64,000 bases of DNA from assembly GCA_002794785.1 (NCBI GenBank), contig NBBA01000008.1, positions 1,488,001 to 1,552,000 of the forward strand. The letters are read 5' to 3'. Below the pieces are notes generated by a model, which searched no databases, was not told the DNA's origin, and saw nothing but the letters and a program-made list of their open reading frames with translations. Made by a program: the position numbers and the translations under genes. The DNA comes from Coniferiporia sulphurascens. Lineage: Eukaryota; Basidiomycota; Agaricomycetes; Hymenochaetales; Hymenochaetaceae. Below, one piece after another: positions 12,482-23,397 of the stretch (its first letter is position 1; the number at the start of each line of letters is the position of its first letter).

Positions 12482-15415
12482 CTAATCGGATGGAAAAGGG
12501 GGGAGCGTACCTGTTAGCTCCAAAAGGGCTGGGTCCGAGTCCTGAGTTCAAGGTCCGAGCATACAATGCATGTATTCCCTTAGGAGGTCCAGGTCCATAT
12601 CCTCGTTTGTGGGGTGTCTGTCTAGATCCATCGCAGCAAATGCCAGCCGGATGGCACCTGCGGTGCAGTCGGAAAGGCAGTTAAGATGCCCCATCAGCTT
12701 TAGCCAGCGGTGCAAAACCGGGAGGCGGTTTTCGTCAGCCTACTCTGAGTGGTGGACTGGGAGAGGGTCCCGAGGTGGCCACACACGCTGTATCCACAGA
12801 TGGAAGGTACTACAGCCGCCGAGTATGTGGGTGGTCGACTGCGCGGGCCAGGGGGGGTGGTTGTGCCATCTGCAATGTGAGATCAGGCCATGCCTGTGGC
12901 AGTAGGCTGAGTCAAAACTCAGCCAGTATCCCCCGTAGGGACTGGCATGCAGAGACTGTGTGACTGCAGATAGCTCGTTGTGTGGGTGGTCGACTGAATG
13001 CATGAGGAGCTTTCAGGGTCGGCATGAGGGTAGGCCATGGACTGCCAGATATTTGTCAGCTGTCGAGGCTAGGGGGCAGGCTAATGATAGCATCCATTGT
13101 TCCATGAGATGCGGACAGCATGGCTTCTTTTAATGCGGAGATGGAGGGTTTGAGATTGGATGGAGGGAGCTCGGTCACCAGCTTCACTTCCCTGTCAGCC
13201 CATTCATTTCCTGGGATGTCTGAGTGTCCGGGACACCATACGAAATGTATGGTGAGTTGGGGGAACGAATCTAGCAGGGTCTCCACACCCGCTTTCCAAA
13301 TGTGGAGGAGGTGGGCACTGGGGGCGGCGGCCCAGGTGCGGAAAAGGTGGAGGGCAGTCAGCGAATCGGATAGAAAGAAGACGTCCGATGCGACGTGCAG
13401 TTGTGCCGGTAGGCGGCGTGCCACCCAGCCAGGGCCACGGCGAGGGAAAATTCCTCGGCATCCGTGGCTGTGGCACAGGTGGGGGATTCCAGTTGTCGTG
13501 ACTGGAGTCGGGTATGGCCAAGCATGGCGCAGATGGCCGAGCCCGACTTATTGTCTATGCGGGAGCCGTCTGTGAAGACCTGTACATGGGGGGTGAGGCC
13601 TAGTTGTGCACAGCGGCCACAAATGACTTCTGGGTGTCAGCGCTCACTGGGGAGACAGGAGTGGTGAACCGGACACGGCCCTTAGTGAAGGCCAGGGGGT
13701 CCATCCATGGGGGATGTGTGTATGCTGGGACCTGTTGAACCCGGGGGGCTCGGACCTGCAAAGAAAGGGAAAAAGGTCTATTAGCTACGTTTTTAAAAAG
13801 TTTTTGGCCAATAGAGTGGGGGGTGCACCATAGGCACAGAGAATGGGTTGTCTTTATATATTCAAAATAGAAAGAGAGAGGGGGAACAGAGCAAAGAAAA
13901 TTAGTGGAATGGGGGGAGGCACCTTTGAAGACGCCTAATATCCATCTGCAAGCCGTGTTTTGCACAGTCTGTAGGCAGTTTACCAAGGTTTTTTGGTGGC
14001 GGCCGTGATACCATACTGGTGCCCCCCATGCGAGCATGGAGCGGACACAGGAGGTGTATAGGTGGCGGAGGAGGAGGGCCGAAATACCGTGTTGTGTGTT
14101 GCCTAGAATGCGGAGGGCGGCAAGAGTGGAGAGTCCCTTGGAGCACATGCGCTCGACATGGGGCTTGAAGGAGAGGCCTGGGTCCCACCATATCCCCAAC
14201 CACCAAAGGGGGATTGAGGGGCGGATCAGGGTGTTGGGGTCGACTTGAACCCCAGCTGTATCCCAGCCTTTGTAGCTGTTACAATTTTCCTTTACTTTTC
14301 CTTACTGCGCTGACTCACTTCCCCTTTGTCATCATCAGTCAGCGCAACTCCCCCATTTCTCTGCCTTACTCATCCTTATTCGCCTTGTGCCATAAGACGC
14401 CATGATGACGCCTTATTGCACCATCATGACGTGCTTTGCTTACTGATCACCATACTTGTATTACCAAGGCTCTCCTTGAGTTTCCATGACTTTCCATAGT
14501 CTGGTAAACATACCTAACCAAGTTGCTACAGTAGTAAACACATAAAGTAGCATATAAGCGTGTAACTTCAGTAGCACAAGCCCTAAGCTTGTGCTCTTTG
14601 TTCATACAAGCCCATTATCTGCTACCACCAGTTTACTGTGCACCGTTGAGCCACTAGTCACTTCATCATAACCCGACTCTATTAAGAAGGCACACCAGCG
14701 CCTACATTGTCGATCAGGAAGCCCCACCAATGATCACCCTCGACTTACGACATCTAGGAAGCCCCGTTGTCATCCCTACTAGTCCCGATGATCAGGAAGC
14801 CCCGACGTCGATCACCGCGTAACTGTTGAGCTTAACAGTAGCCAGTTCGTCACCGGGGGGGGTGGAAGTGGAGGCACTCTGTCTTGGCGGCTTCGATGCT
14901 GAGACCGATGGTGCCGAAGAGGGTGTCGAGTTGTTGGTATGCATGGGCGAGTGCGCGGCAGTTGGATTCCATGGAGGGACCTACACATATGAGTAAGTGG
15001 TTGTTAACATATGCCAGGGCTGTGGTGCTGGCTTGGTGAAAGCGCCGGAGGACCACCCCCGTGAAGATCGTTGACAGGATGGGGGAGATGGGCGATCCCT
15101 GTGGGGTGCCGAAGTCAGGTTTGGGGGCGGTGGGGAGGGTGGTGCCATCAAAGGAGACAGCGACCCACCGGTCCGTCATGAAGGATAGGCACCAGCTGGC
15201 CATGTCCGGGGCGCAGCCGAGATCCAACAGTTGTCGGTGGAGGAGGTGGGGGTGTACCAAGTCGAAAAAGCCCTGAATGTCAACCGCTAGGACCGAGCAG
15301 ACAAGGCCCTCTGAGTGGGCACACTCCGCAATCTGTAGGAGGTGTTGGGTGGCGTTGTAGACCAAATGGCCTTGGCATCCCCCGTACTGGTTGGGTGGCA
15401 GCCAGTCTCTCGTGT
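12482..15415 (-). pseudogene. LINE-A ORF2 fragment of A-III (RT, RNase H)
   Basis: The fragment starts in the RT at NQYGG. It contains FFDLVHP, GTPQGSPISPILS and, near 15000-15010, LAYVNNHLL in place of LAYVDDHLL, so both catalytic Asp residues of the RT are Asn (two G-to-A changes on the coding strand). RT C-terminal, RNase H (LSDSLTALHLF) and the C-terminal domain follow with frameshifts near 13600 and 13050 and a 1-nt loss near 12955. It ends with a TAG at 12482-12484. The solo LTR splits the RT between 14277 and 14842. Confidence 0.85.
14277..14837 (+). mobile_element. Solo LTR, family LTR-a (561 bp), TSD GTAGC
   Basis: TGTTACAATT..GAGCTTAACA ends are flanked by GTAGC at 14272-14276 and 14838-14842. 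A TATA-like GCATATAAGC lies mid-element. The 3' third holds repeated GATCAGGAAGCCCC units. No internal retrotransposon sequence remains, so it is the product of LTR-LTR recombination. Confidence 0.92.
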
Positions 15416-16911
15416 ATCATGACCACATTTGCGGCACGCCTGTCCTCAGCTAACCCAACCACGGAAACGATCATTGATTGTCACTCTGCAGCCTATGCCT
15501 CCCATATGTGCACAGAATGCATTGCAGTGGGAATTACCATCCCGACTGCCTTCTCCCTAACCCCCTCCAGAGTCCACCCCCAGTCTGCCCTCCACATCTC
15601 TATGGTGCCCTGCAAGGACTTTTTGTTTGGCTAGAACAGACACACCATCACTGAGAAGGCCCTCATGGCCAAAATCCAGCATAACCTGGCACTCCAAAAC
15701 CTTGACTTTGTAGTCACCCCACACTTCGCCACTACCAAGGACCACCTGCCAACACTCGACAGGTGCCCAGTGGTCTTCTCCTTTGTCAACCCCGATGGTT
15801 GCATCCACAAGCGCCTCCTCAAGAGGCCACATGTCTGGATGTTCGGATCCACCCTCCGACTCTCAGTCCCACCTATCCACCCCACCCTCACCCAATGTGA
15901 GCAGTGCCAGGGCCTCGGTCATGGAACCAAGGGCTGCTGAGCCCAACCCTGCTGCACTGACTGCACAGGTGCCCACTTGACCTGCAATCACCGCAAATTG
16001 TGTGCCCACTGTGCAACCGATGCAGTGCCCGAAGGTGACACATGTCCCCACCCCTGCCTCTGCAACAACTGCAAGGGAGACCACCCTGCCACCCTACCAG
16101 CCTGCCCTAAGAAGAGGTGTTACTGCCAAATCGAAGAGGCCCTTGCTGCCGACCCTACCAATGAACAGATGGAGGAGCTATGATAAAGACACTCTCTATC
16201 TTGCAGTGGAACGCTGCCTGCTCATTAGCGGCGATACATTCCCTAATTCCTGTCCTCACAACTGACCCCTCTCCACCACACCTAATTCTCATTCAGGAAC
16301 CGCCCTGGTATCAAATAGGGCTGCAACCCTTGCTCACCAACCTGGCCAGCACCCCAGTTCTGAATGTCCCTACCATCCCAGGATATGTACCTGTACTACC
16401 ACCAGAGGTTCACCCTCAGGTAGTCACGTATGTATCCAGGGCCCTCCCCCCTACTTCATGGTCGATTCTCGGAGCCGCGTCCCATGGCACTGATGTTCTG
16501 ACGGTGGAGGTACGATCCCAACTCACCCTCTGGGTGTGCAACTACTATGGCATGCACCCCCCGGATTGAGAGAATGCCTCCCCCCAGTACCTAGGTGAGT
16601 CCTTCTTATTCTCACTCCCCTCAGTGCTAGCCACCACTCTACTCATGGCAGGCAACTTCAACCATTGCCACCACATGTGGTCTGAACTCTCAGCCACATG
16701 GCAATATGACTTGGGGGCACAACCCCTTGATGACTTTTTCCATGGGCATGGCCTGGCGCCTGCCCACCTTCCTGACTCTGACTCGCAACCTGACAGCAAT
16801 CGTCGTTGGTGTCCCATTGACATGATCTGGGCCCCACCCATGGTCAACCCCAACTCTATTTTAGATTTGGCTACCTCCGACCCTTCCCTGCTGTCCAACC
16901 ATGCCATCCTG

Positions 16912-17624
16912 TGGTTTTTAATTTTTTTAATTTTTTTAATTTTATTATTCCTGCAGTATTACATAATTACAAGCTGCCCCCCCAAAGGGGGGGCCCTAAC
17001 TACATAACAACAGAGGTGCCCGTCATTGTGCATCACACAAAACTGGGCGGGGGCTCTGCTCCCCAAAGGGTGCTGAAGTGTGAAGAGCCCCTATTTAAAA
17101 AGAAAGACCAAAGAAGGAGGAATACATATTGCTACAAACTAACCAAGTGGGCAAAGGCAGGCAAAGTAAGAAGCTTAGAATTGAGAAAGGGGGGTGAGAG
17201 CACTGGCCGAGACATATCTGAAGGAATTCAAAAGATGGGCACTAATCAGAAGGAAGGGGAGGGAGCATACCTGATAGCTCCAAAAGGGCTGGGTCTGAGT
17301 CCTGGGTTCGTGGTCCAAGCATACGATGCATGTAGTCCCATAGGAGGTCCAAGTCCATGTCCTTGTTGGTAGGGTGGCCGTCTAAGTCCATCCCAGCAAA
17401 AGATAGCCTGATGGCACCTGCAGTGTGGTCAGAGAGGCAGTTTAGGTGTCCTGTCAGCTTAAGCCAATGGCGCAAAACCGGGAGGTGGTGTTCGTCAGCC
17501 CACTCTGAATGGTGGACGGGGAGCGGGTCCCGAGGTGGCCATACATGTCATATCCACAGATGGAAAGTGCTGCAGCCACCTAGAATGTGGGCAGTCGACT
17601 GTGCGGGCCAGGGGGGTGGTTGTG
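16912..17624 (-). mobile_element. LINE-A copy A-IV, strongly 5'-truncated, 13-bp TSD
   Basis: It is flanked by CCATGCCATCCTG at 16899-16911 and 17625-17637. It contains the A-type tail, 3' UTR (hairpin 16976-16994) and only the last part of ORF2. It splits the endonuclease of A-I. Confidence 0.92.
17242..17624 (-). pseudogene. LINE-A ORF2 C-terminal fragment of A-IV
   Basis: Only the end of the His/Cys C-terminal domain is present (HNHPPWPAQSTAHILGG near 17600, then LKLTGHLNCLSDHT and DSDPALLELSGMLPPLPSD). A TGA replaces a Trp/Arg codon around 17550. Such short 3' pieces are typical of LINE reverse transcription that stops early. It encodes no catalytic domain. Confidence 0.85.
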
Positions 17625-18730
17625 CCATGCCATCCTGCAGTGGACACTGCCATTTCGGCCCCCCCCTCCGGTCTTAAAGACCTGCCGGCTACTCCCAGCC
17701 GACAAGGAGGAATGGACTGACATCGCCTACCCTCTTCTCGAAGCAGCCTTCCGTCTCCCGGGGCTTGACACCCACGCCCTGGACATCAAAGCGAAGGCAG
17801 TCATCGACTCTATGATCGCCACCCTCCAGCCGTTCACCCACCTCTCCAAGCCATCGAAAATGGAAGTCCCATGGTGATCACCCCACTGCAAGACCCTCCT
17901 ATCCGCCATCACAATGGCCACCACCCCCCTCCAGCATTCATCAGCTAGACATGCCTTTAAAAGGGGCGTTAGGACAGCCAAACAGCAGTTCTATGCCGAC
18001 CAGGCATCAGAAGCGGACGCCTCCAACATCTGGAACTGCGTCAAATGTGGGCTCAGCAACCAACCTACCCCCATCCCCTCGCTGAAACGGTGAGATGGCT
18101 CCTTCACCCAGATGGACAACGAGAAAGGTGAGCTCTTTCGTGAAACCTTCTTCATGCCCCCTCCACCCCAGGCAGCAGCCACCACCCCACCGCCACCACC
18201 TCAACCAGCTGCCCTGCCCATACTCCTTTTGGAGCTTACAGGGGCACTGGCCGACACATCCAACTTGTCGGCTCTGGGCCTCTCAGGAATAGGCTACCAC
18301 CCCCTGAAATGGGTGGTCAATGCCTACCCCGACAAGTTACTTACACTTTTCAACAACTGCCTACGCTTGGGGCACCACCCCAAGAGCTGGCAGGTGGCAA
18401 AAGTAGTTTTTTATTTTATTTTATTATTTATTATTCCTGCAGTATTACACAATTACAAGCTGCCCCCAAAGGGGGGGCCCTAACTACATAACAATGGAGG
18501 CGCCCGTCATCATGCAACGCATGAAACTGGGCAGGGGCCCTGCTCCCTGAAGGGTGCCGAAGTGTGGAGGGCCCCTATTAGTACAAAACTGATGAAGAGG
18601 GAGGGATACATATCACTACAACAATACCAAGCAGATGAGGGCAGGCAAAGGAGGTAGTTTAGAATGGGGAAAGGGGGGGTGAGAGCACCGGCCAAGACAT
18701 ACAATTAGGAGTCTGAAAGGTGGTCACAAA

Positions 18731-20053
18731 TCAGGGAGGAAGGGTGGGAGCCACTTGCAGCCGCTCCTTTCCTCTTCTAAGGGACTCCTCTTTCCTGATT
18801 TAGCTAATTGGCCGAGTCCGGTTTTTCGTAGTCGCAATACGTATGCCTCCCTCTCCTTCCTTCTATTTTATCCCTAATAGGGCACATAAGCTCACTAGGC
18901 CTCCCCTGGGAGGCATGCGCCTCGCCCAGTTTCACTCAATGAGCAATGACGGGTGCCTCAGTAGTTAGGTAGTTTACAGGTGGCCCCTTTGGGGCTGCAG
19001 GTGTATTGTGTAGCTCAGTAGGAATAATAAATTTAAAATAAAAAAAAAAGGGTGGGAGCGTACCTGAGAGCTCCAAGAGAGCCAGGTCCGAGTCCTGGGT
19101 ACGGGGTCCGAGCATACAATGCATGTAGTCCCGAAGGAGGTCCAAGTCCATGTCCTCATTGGTAGGGTGGCCGTCTAGTTCCATCGCAGCAAAAGCCAGG
19201 TGGATGGTACCTGTGGTTCTGTCAGATAGGCGGTTCAAGTGCCCTGTCAGCCTTAGCCAGTGGCGCAGAACCGGAATAAGGTTCTCTTCGGCCCATTCTG
19301 AGTGGTGGGCTGGGAGGGGGGTTTTGGCTGGCCATACACACCAAATCCATGGTCAGAAAGTAAAGCACCCACCTAAAATGTGGGCGGTCATCTGCGCAGG
19401 CCATGGTGGGTGGTTATGCCACCTGCAGTGGGAGATCAGGCCATGCCTGCACTGGTAGGCTGAGTCGAAGCTCAGCCAGTAGCCCCTGTAGGGACCAGCA
19501 TGGCAGAGGACCTGCGCCACTGCAGAGAGGTGATGGCGAGGGTGGTCCACGGAGTGGGTGAGCAGTTTCTGCAGGCAATGGGAGGGGATGCCGTGCACTG
19601 CCAAGTACTTGTTGGTGGTGGAGGCGAGAGGGCGGGCCAGTGATAGAGTCCATCTTTCGACAAGGGTCTTAGTGGCCACTTCCTTTAGGGCAGAGATGGA
19701 GGGCGCAAGTTGTGAGGGGGGGAGCTCCGTGGCGAGTTTTGCTTCATCATCAGCCCATTCATTCCCTGGGACGTCCAAATGACCCGGACACCAAACAAAG
19801 TGAATGGTGAGGCCTGGATGCGAGTCCAGAAGCGTCTCAACCCCCGCCTTCCAAAGGTGGAGGAGATGGGCACCAGGGATGGCAGCCCAACTGTGAAAAA
19901 GGTTTAGTGCCATCAGTGAATTAGACAAAAAGAACAGGTCTGATGCAACAGGCAGGTGACTAAGGAGGCGGTGCATGGCCCAGCCCAGGGCGGTGGCGAG
20001 TGAGAAGATTTCCATGTCCGTGGCAGTGGCACAGGTGGGGGAGGCGAGGCCAC
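18731..20053 (-). pseudogene. LINE-A ORF2 fragment of A-V (RNase H, C-terminal domain)
   Basis: It contains the RNase H from TDMEIFSLATALGW (catalytic Glu) onward and the complete C-terminal His/Cys domain (SHCRWHNHPPWPAQ near 19420, TAHILGGC). The third catalytic residue is changed: FFLSNSLMAL near 19912, where other copies have FFLSDSL. The last codons before the TGA at 18731 are split by B-II. The reading frame is open for about 240 codons (20053-19353), then frameshifted. Confidence 0.85.
18751..19048 (+). mobile_element. LINE-B 3' UTR fragment B-II (dead on arrival)
   Basis: This is only the LINE-B 3' UTR and tail (hairpin GCCCC-TTT-GGGGC at 18983-18995, then GTAGGAATAATAAATTT and an A-run). 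AGGGTGGGAG is duplicated at 18741-18750 and 19049-19058. It is a strongly 5'-truncated insertion with no coding potential, into the end of ORF2 of A-V. Confidence 0.9.
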
Positions 20054-21034
20054 ATCCTTCTTGACCAGTAACCACCATCATCTCACTAGCGTGGGCAGCT
20101 AAAACTCCCCCATGTCAGATTATCATGGTGCCCTTCATCGCACAAGACCCTCTGTCCCCTTGTCCTCATTGGCTAGCCTAGCTGCCACAAGGGCTGCCGA
20201 GACGGCTGCTAACCTGGCCGCCGAAGCCCTCATTGCTGCTCAACGTGAAACGACCCCCATACCCAACGACCAACCCTTCGCCCAGACCCCTGCCCCGGAA
20301 TTGTCGCCAGATGCCCTCCATCTCGCTCCCTCCCTCGCCATAGGCGTCTCGAATGCGGCTTTCACTAGCATGTTTGAGCAGTTTAGTAGCCGTCCCCCCT
20401 CTGCTGCCTCCAACATTGTCAAGCCCCATGAATATGACACTGGCCGCGATGAGGACTACCTCCCCAACACAGACCCGCCATACCGAACTCCCTTGCCTGC
20501 CGCCTCCCAGAAGCGGGACGCAACGGCCCTGTCACCCCATACCCCCCGCCCCCGCCCAAACATGGCCCGCAAGCCTCTGGACGGCTTTCTGGACGACCTC
20601 ACCAACCTGCGCTCCGGCTACTTTGAAGCCGTGGCCAACACCGCTCCTGGCAAAAGCCACAAACAAGCGGCAGCACAACTCCTTGGGCAAACAGCTTACA
20701 TCGCACTCAAGGCACTCGACACCCTTCACAGGGCCAGGAAGGATGATCTCCACCCGACACAGGCGATGTTCGATGTGATTGTCGCCTACCAGCACATGGG
20801 GGAGGGAGGTTTCAACCTCCCATACCCCTTCCAGCCAGCTCGCCCCCAGGAAAGGCCCCCGGCCACCACCCAGACCCCTGCCACCAACCCCATGACCCCG
20901 GAGATGAAGGCGCTGACTGATGCAGTCAAATGCCTGACTACTGATGTAGCTTCTATTTCTCATCAGATGTCTTCCCTCAGCTTTAGGCTTGCCCCCCGAC
21001 AACAACAGCAACAACAGCAACAACCAACCCCCCA

Positions 21035-22873
21035 TCCCTTCTTGTCCTCTTACCACCACCATCTCGGTTTCGCTCTGGGGTGTTCTTGGCAGTACGTCAC
21101 AGCAACCCAACCTTGCACTGGGGCTCACACCTTGGTCATTGTACGAGAGAAGGCATCCGACTAACCTCGGTGCGCCGGGGTCGTTCATTGGTCGCTGTAA
21201 CATGGCGGGAAATGGGTGCGGAGCTCGCAGGCTGGCTTGGCAACCTGTTGAAAACGTTGCCACTGGATTGATGACTCAGTGAGGATGATTCTTTCTGGTG
21301 TCTGCACTGCTCTCTCAGGGTGGTGTGCTCATCGGGCTCGCATTGTATGTGGGCACGGCAGGGGGGGACATGACGTTAACGTCCTCACAGGGGGGGGGGG
21401 GGGGAAACCCCCTGCCTCGCAGTGGGCGACTTTGGTTGGGAAACCTCGGTTCGGGGCAACTCGGATCGTGCCTTTGGGTGCTGAGCACTGCCCTCCTGGG
21501 TACCTCGGAGCTTGCGTTGTCCCTGGCATGACAAATCAAAAACTGCCCCCCCAAATTCCTGAAAGGGTCTCTGATGATGGCACTTCATGCTAAAAGGAGA
21601 TAGGGGGCTCATAACACATGGTGTGGCAGTAAGAACCACCCAACGCCAAAAGGCGACAGGGCACCATGGGCCTCTTGGGTGGGTTGGACCCCCTTGAGGT
21701 GGTTAGTATCCCCTACTCCCTGGGATGGCTTTGCCACCGGGGTTGGGTATGTGAGGCAGAGATCCTGGTATGACCATGGATCCAGAAGTGGGGGCTGGGG
21801 GTTGACTGGGCACTTGTCCCATGACCTTGGTTCCTGAGTATTCCGGCTGTAATGGCTGTTTCTGAAGCATGTGCCAGGGCATGGGAAAGGGCCTGCATGG
21901 AGTGTGTGTCGGCATCCCGGCATGCTGAAGTGTAGCGTCTCGGGCTGTAGTGCTGTGGGAGAGTTCCCCCCAGTGGCTCCAGAGGACTAAATCCTCTGTC
22001 GGTCCATGTGGGAGTAATTCCCACTACGGGCTTAAGTTGATTCCCAGAAGTGCAGTGGTACCCCACAGGACCTCTATGGTCGGGGAGGGAATGTGTAGGG
22101 TAGGGGGGTCATTCCATATGGGTGGAGTAGTGCCTATGGCGCCGCGACCTTCACCCGGGGTGGCCTCCTGGCGCAGCACGCCCTACCTGTTACAATTTTC
22201 CTTTAACTTTCCCTTACTGCACTGACTCACTTCCCCTTCGTCATCATCAGTCAGCACAACTCCCCCATTTCTCTGTCTTACTCATCCTTATTTTGCCTCA
22301 TGCCATAAGACACCATGATGATGCCTTATTGCACCATCATGACATGCTTTGCTTACTGATCACTGTACTTGTATTACCAAGGCCTTCCTTGAGTTTCCAT
22401 GACCTTCTCTAGTCTGGTAAACACACCTAACCAAGTCGCTATAGTAACAAACACATAGAGTAGCATATAAGCATGTAACTTCAGTAGCCCAAGCCCTAAG
22501 CTTGTGCTCTTCGTTCATACAAGCCCATTATCTGTTACCACCAGTCTACTGTGTGCCGTTGTGCCACCAGTTGCTTTGTCGTAACCCGACTCCACTCAGA
22601 AGCATACCGTGTCTTTATCGTCGATCAGGAAGCCCCACTGACGATCATCTTCGACTTATGACATCTAGGAAGCCCTGTTGCCGTACCATCAGTCTCGATG
22701 ATCCGGAAGCCCCGACATCGATCATCGCATAACCGTTGAGCTTAACACTACCCTAGTGCTCCAATATAGTGCCCATATGTCATAGAGGACAGCAGGAGCA
22801 GTTTCAGTCGGCTGCATATCCCAAGGAAGGTACATGCGTTGCTTGAGTCCTGCAAGGGCGCTCTTAATTCTGG
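21035..22873 (+). repeat. Element X body, copy 1
   Basis: Non-coding: the short frames in it are not shared with copy 2 (54579-55897). The two copies align from CTTCTTGTCCTCTTACC to GGGCGC..TTTAATTCTGG with long shared blocks, such as GTTAACGTCCTC, TGTCCCTGGCATGACAAA, AAGGGTCTCTGATGA, GGAGATAGGG and TTAAGTTGATTCCCAGAA. G-runs and C-runs are common. A hairpin at 22008-22024 (GTGGGA-GTAAT-TCCCAC) has paired base changes in copy 2. Its origin is unknown; it could be the 5' region of a third LINE or an independent non-autonomous element. Confidence 0.75.
22188..22747 (+). mobile_element. Solo LTR-a (560 bp), TSD CTACC
   Basis: TGTTACAATT..GAGCTTAACA ends lie between CTACC at 22183-22187 and at 22748-22752. 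It is inserted in the element X body, so it is younger than X-I. It has the same TATA-like GCATATAAGC and GATCAGGAAGCCCC repeats as the other copies. Confidence 0.92.
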
Positions 22874-23397
22874 TCTTGGTCGACCACCCCTGCTCTGAGC
22901 TCACTGCAGTGGCGCAGGTCCTCTGTCATGCCAGTCCCTTCGGGGGCTACTGGCTGAGCTTCGACTCAGCCCACTGACACAGACATGGCCTGATCTCTCA
23001 TTGCAGGTGGCACAACCACCCACCATGGCCAGTGCAGTCAACCTCCCATGTCCTCAGTGGCTGTGCAACCTTCCAGCCTTGGATACGCTGCATCTGGCCC
23101 AAGGGCGACCCCCTCCCTGTCCACCATTCCGAATGGGCAGATGAAAACCACCTCCTGGTCTTAAGGCGCTGGCTCCACCTGACAGGCCACCTCAACTGGA
23201 TGTCCAACCACACTGCAGGGGCTATTCACCTTGCCTTTGTGGCCATGGAACTGGATGGACTCCCGACTGATAATGACCTCGACTTGGACACCCTCCGGGG
23301 CTACATGTGCAGGTTGCTCGGATCCAGGACTCAGGATGCGGACCCAGCTCTTTTGGAGCTCTCAGGTATGCTCCCACCATTTCCCTCTGACTCTTGA
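22874..23397 (+). pseudogene. LINE-B ORF2 C-terminal domain within X-I
   Basis: It starts inside the region after RNase H (VDHPCSELTAVAQVLCHAS) and runs through the His/Cys segment (HGLISHCRWHNHPPWP..SHVLSGC) to the natural end PPFPSDS* at 23395-23397. One TGA at 22976-22978 lies where relatives have Tyr-Gln/Arg. No catalytic residues are included. The LINE-B 3' UTR follows (23398-23722, hairpin 23662-23674, no gene). Confidence 0.85.

Larger units (their letters stand above)
12166..15415 (-). mobile_element. LINE-A copy A-III, 5'-truncated, 15-16-bp TSD
   Basis: It is flanked by ATCATGACCACATTT at 12151-12165 and 15416-15430 (one more matching T upstream). The tail is a T-run followed by AAAATTATTCCTGCAG on the plus strand. 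The 5' end is truncated within the RT (near the WLPPNQYGG block). The 3' UTR 12166-12481 holds the hairpin at 12214-12232 with a TTT loop. A solo LTR-a (14277-14837) lies inside it, so the order of events is A-I, then A-III, then LTR-a. Confidence 0.95.
7534..16183 (+). pseudogene. LINE-A ORF1 of A-I, in three pieces
   Basis: The pieces are 7534-7878, 12057-12165 and 15431-16183. Piece 1 starts at KCLTTDVASIS, has a run of seven Gln (PRQQQQQQQP), an Ala/Pro region and the conserved MYAKDPTLVLTP block. Piece 2 reads SHEFFASHPTADQVLVLSS. Piece 3 carries SMVPCKDFLFG, the DFVVTPHFA block and the knuckles CEQCQGLGHGTKGC, CAHC and CNNCKGDHPATLPAC. In-frame stops are a TAG at 15632-15634 (where relatives have CAG) and a TGA at 15938-15940 (where relatives have CGA). 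The frame ends at the TGA of the ATGA overlapping ORF2. The role is RNA binding and RNP formation. Confidence 0.85.
7534..18408 (+). mobile_element. LINE-A copy A-I, host of three nested insertions
   Basis: A plus-strand LINE-A whose left part is cut off by B-I. Its sequence is continuous once 7879-12041, 12166-15415 and 16912-17624 are removed together with one copy of each TSD. It covers ORF1 from the glutamine-rich middle, all of the ORF2 endonuclease and the start of the RT. It stops at 18408 where the tail of A-V begins (AAAAGTAG then T-rich). Its own 3' end is not in the window. Confidence 0.88.
16180..18408 (+). pseudogene. LINE-A ORF2 of A-I (endonuclease, RT start), interrupted
   Basis: The ATG of the ORF1/ORF2 ATGA overlap opens an APE endonuclease (LSILQWNAACSL, QEPPWYQIG, AGNFNHCHHMW, CPIDMIWAPP). 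Damage: TGA at 16567 in place of an Arg codon, insertion of A-IV at 16912, TGA in place of the second Trp of the conserved PWW (about 17875), and another TGA near 18090. After A-IV the frame resumes (PPVLKTCRLLPADKEEWTD) and reaches the RT N-terminus (GLSGIGYHPLKWVV). It is lost at 18408 at AKVV, where relatives continue MLRKPNKKD. Confidence 0.85.
18409..20053 (-). mobile_element. LINE-A copy A-V, 5' part cut off by A-VI
   Basis: The A-type tail and 3' UTR (hairpin 18462-18478) start at 18409 in the RT of A-I. ORF2 continues to about 20053, where the 5' end of the plus-strand A-VI begins. A 298-bp LINE-B piece sits inside at 18751-19048. The right-hand TSD is not visible because A-VI and later insertions separate the ends. 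Confidence 0.85.

Noticed and set aside
14720..14830. Regular GATCAGGAAGCCCC repeats resembling a small CRISPR array
   Set aside because: They are part of LTR-a, found in the same place in all five copies; the spacers are not unique and the context is a eukaryotic transposon nest.
21389..21405. G-runs in X and in LINE 3' UTRs as G-quadruplex control elements
   Set aside because: In the UTRs the G-run pairs with a neighbouring C-run in a hairpin; in X it is a single homopolymer of differing length in the two copies, so a quadruplex role is not supported.
21279..21593. Frames of about 100 codons in element X
   Set aside because: The frame is not preserved in X copy 2, and the composition follows the G/C runs.
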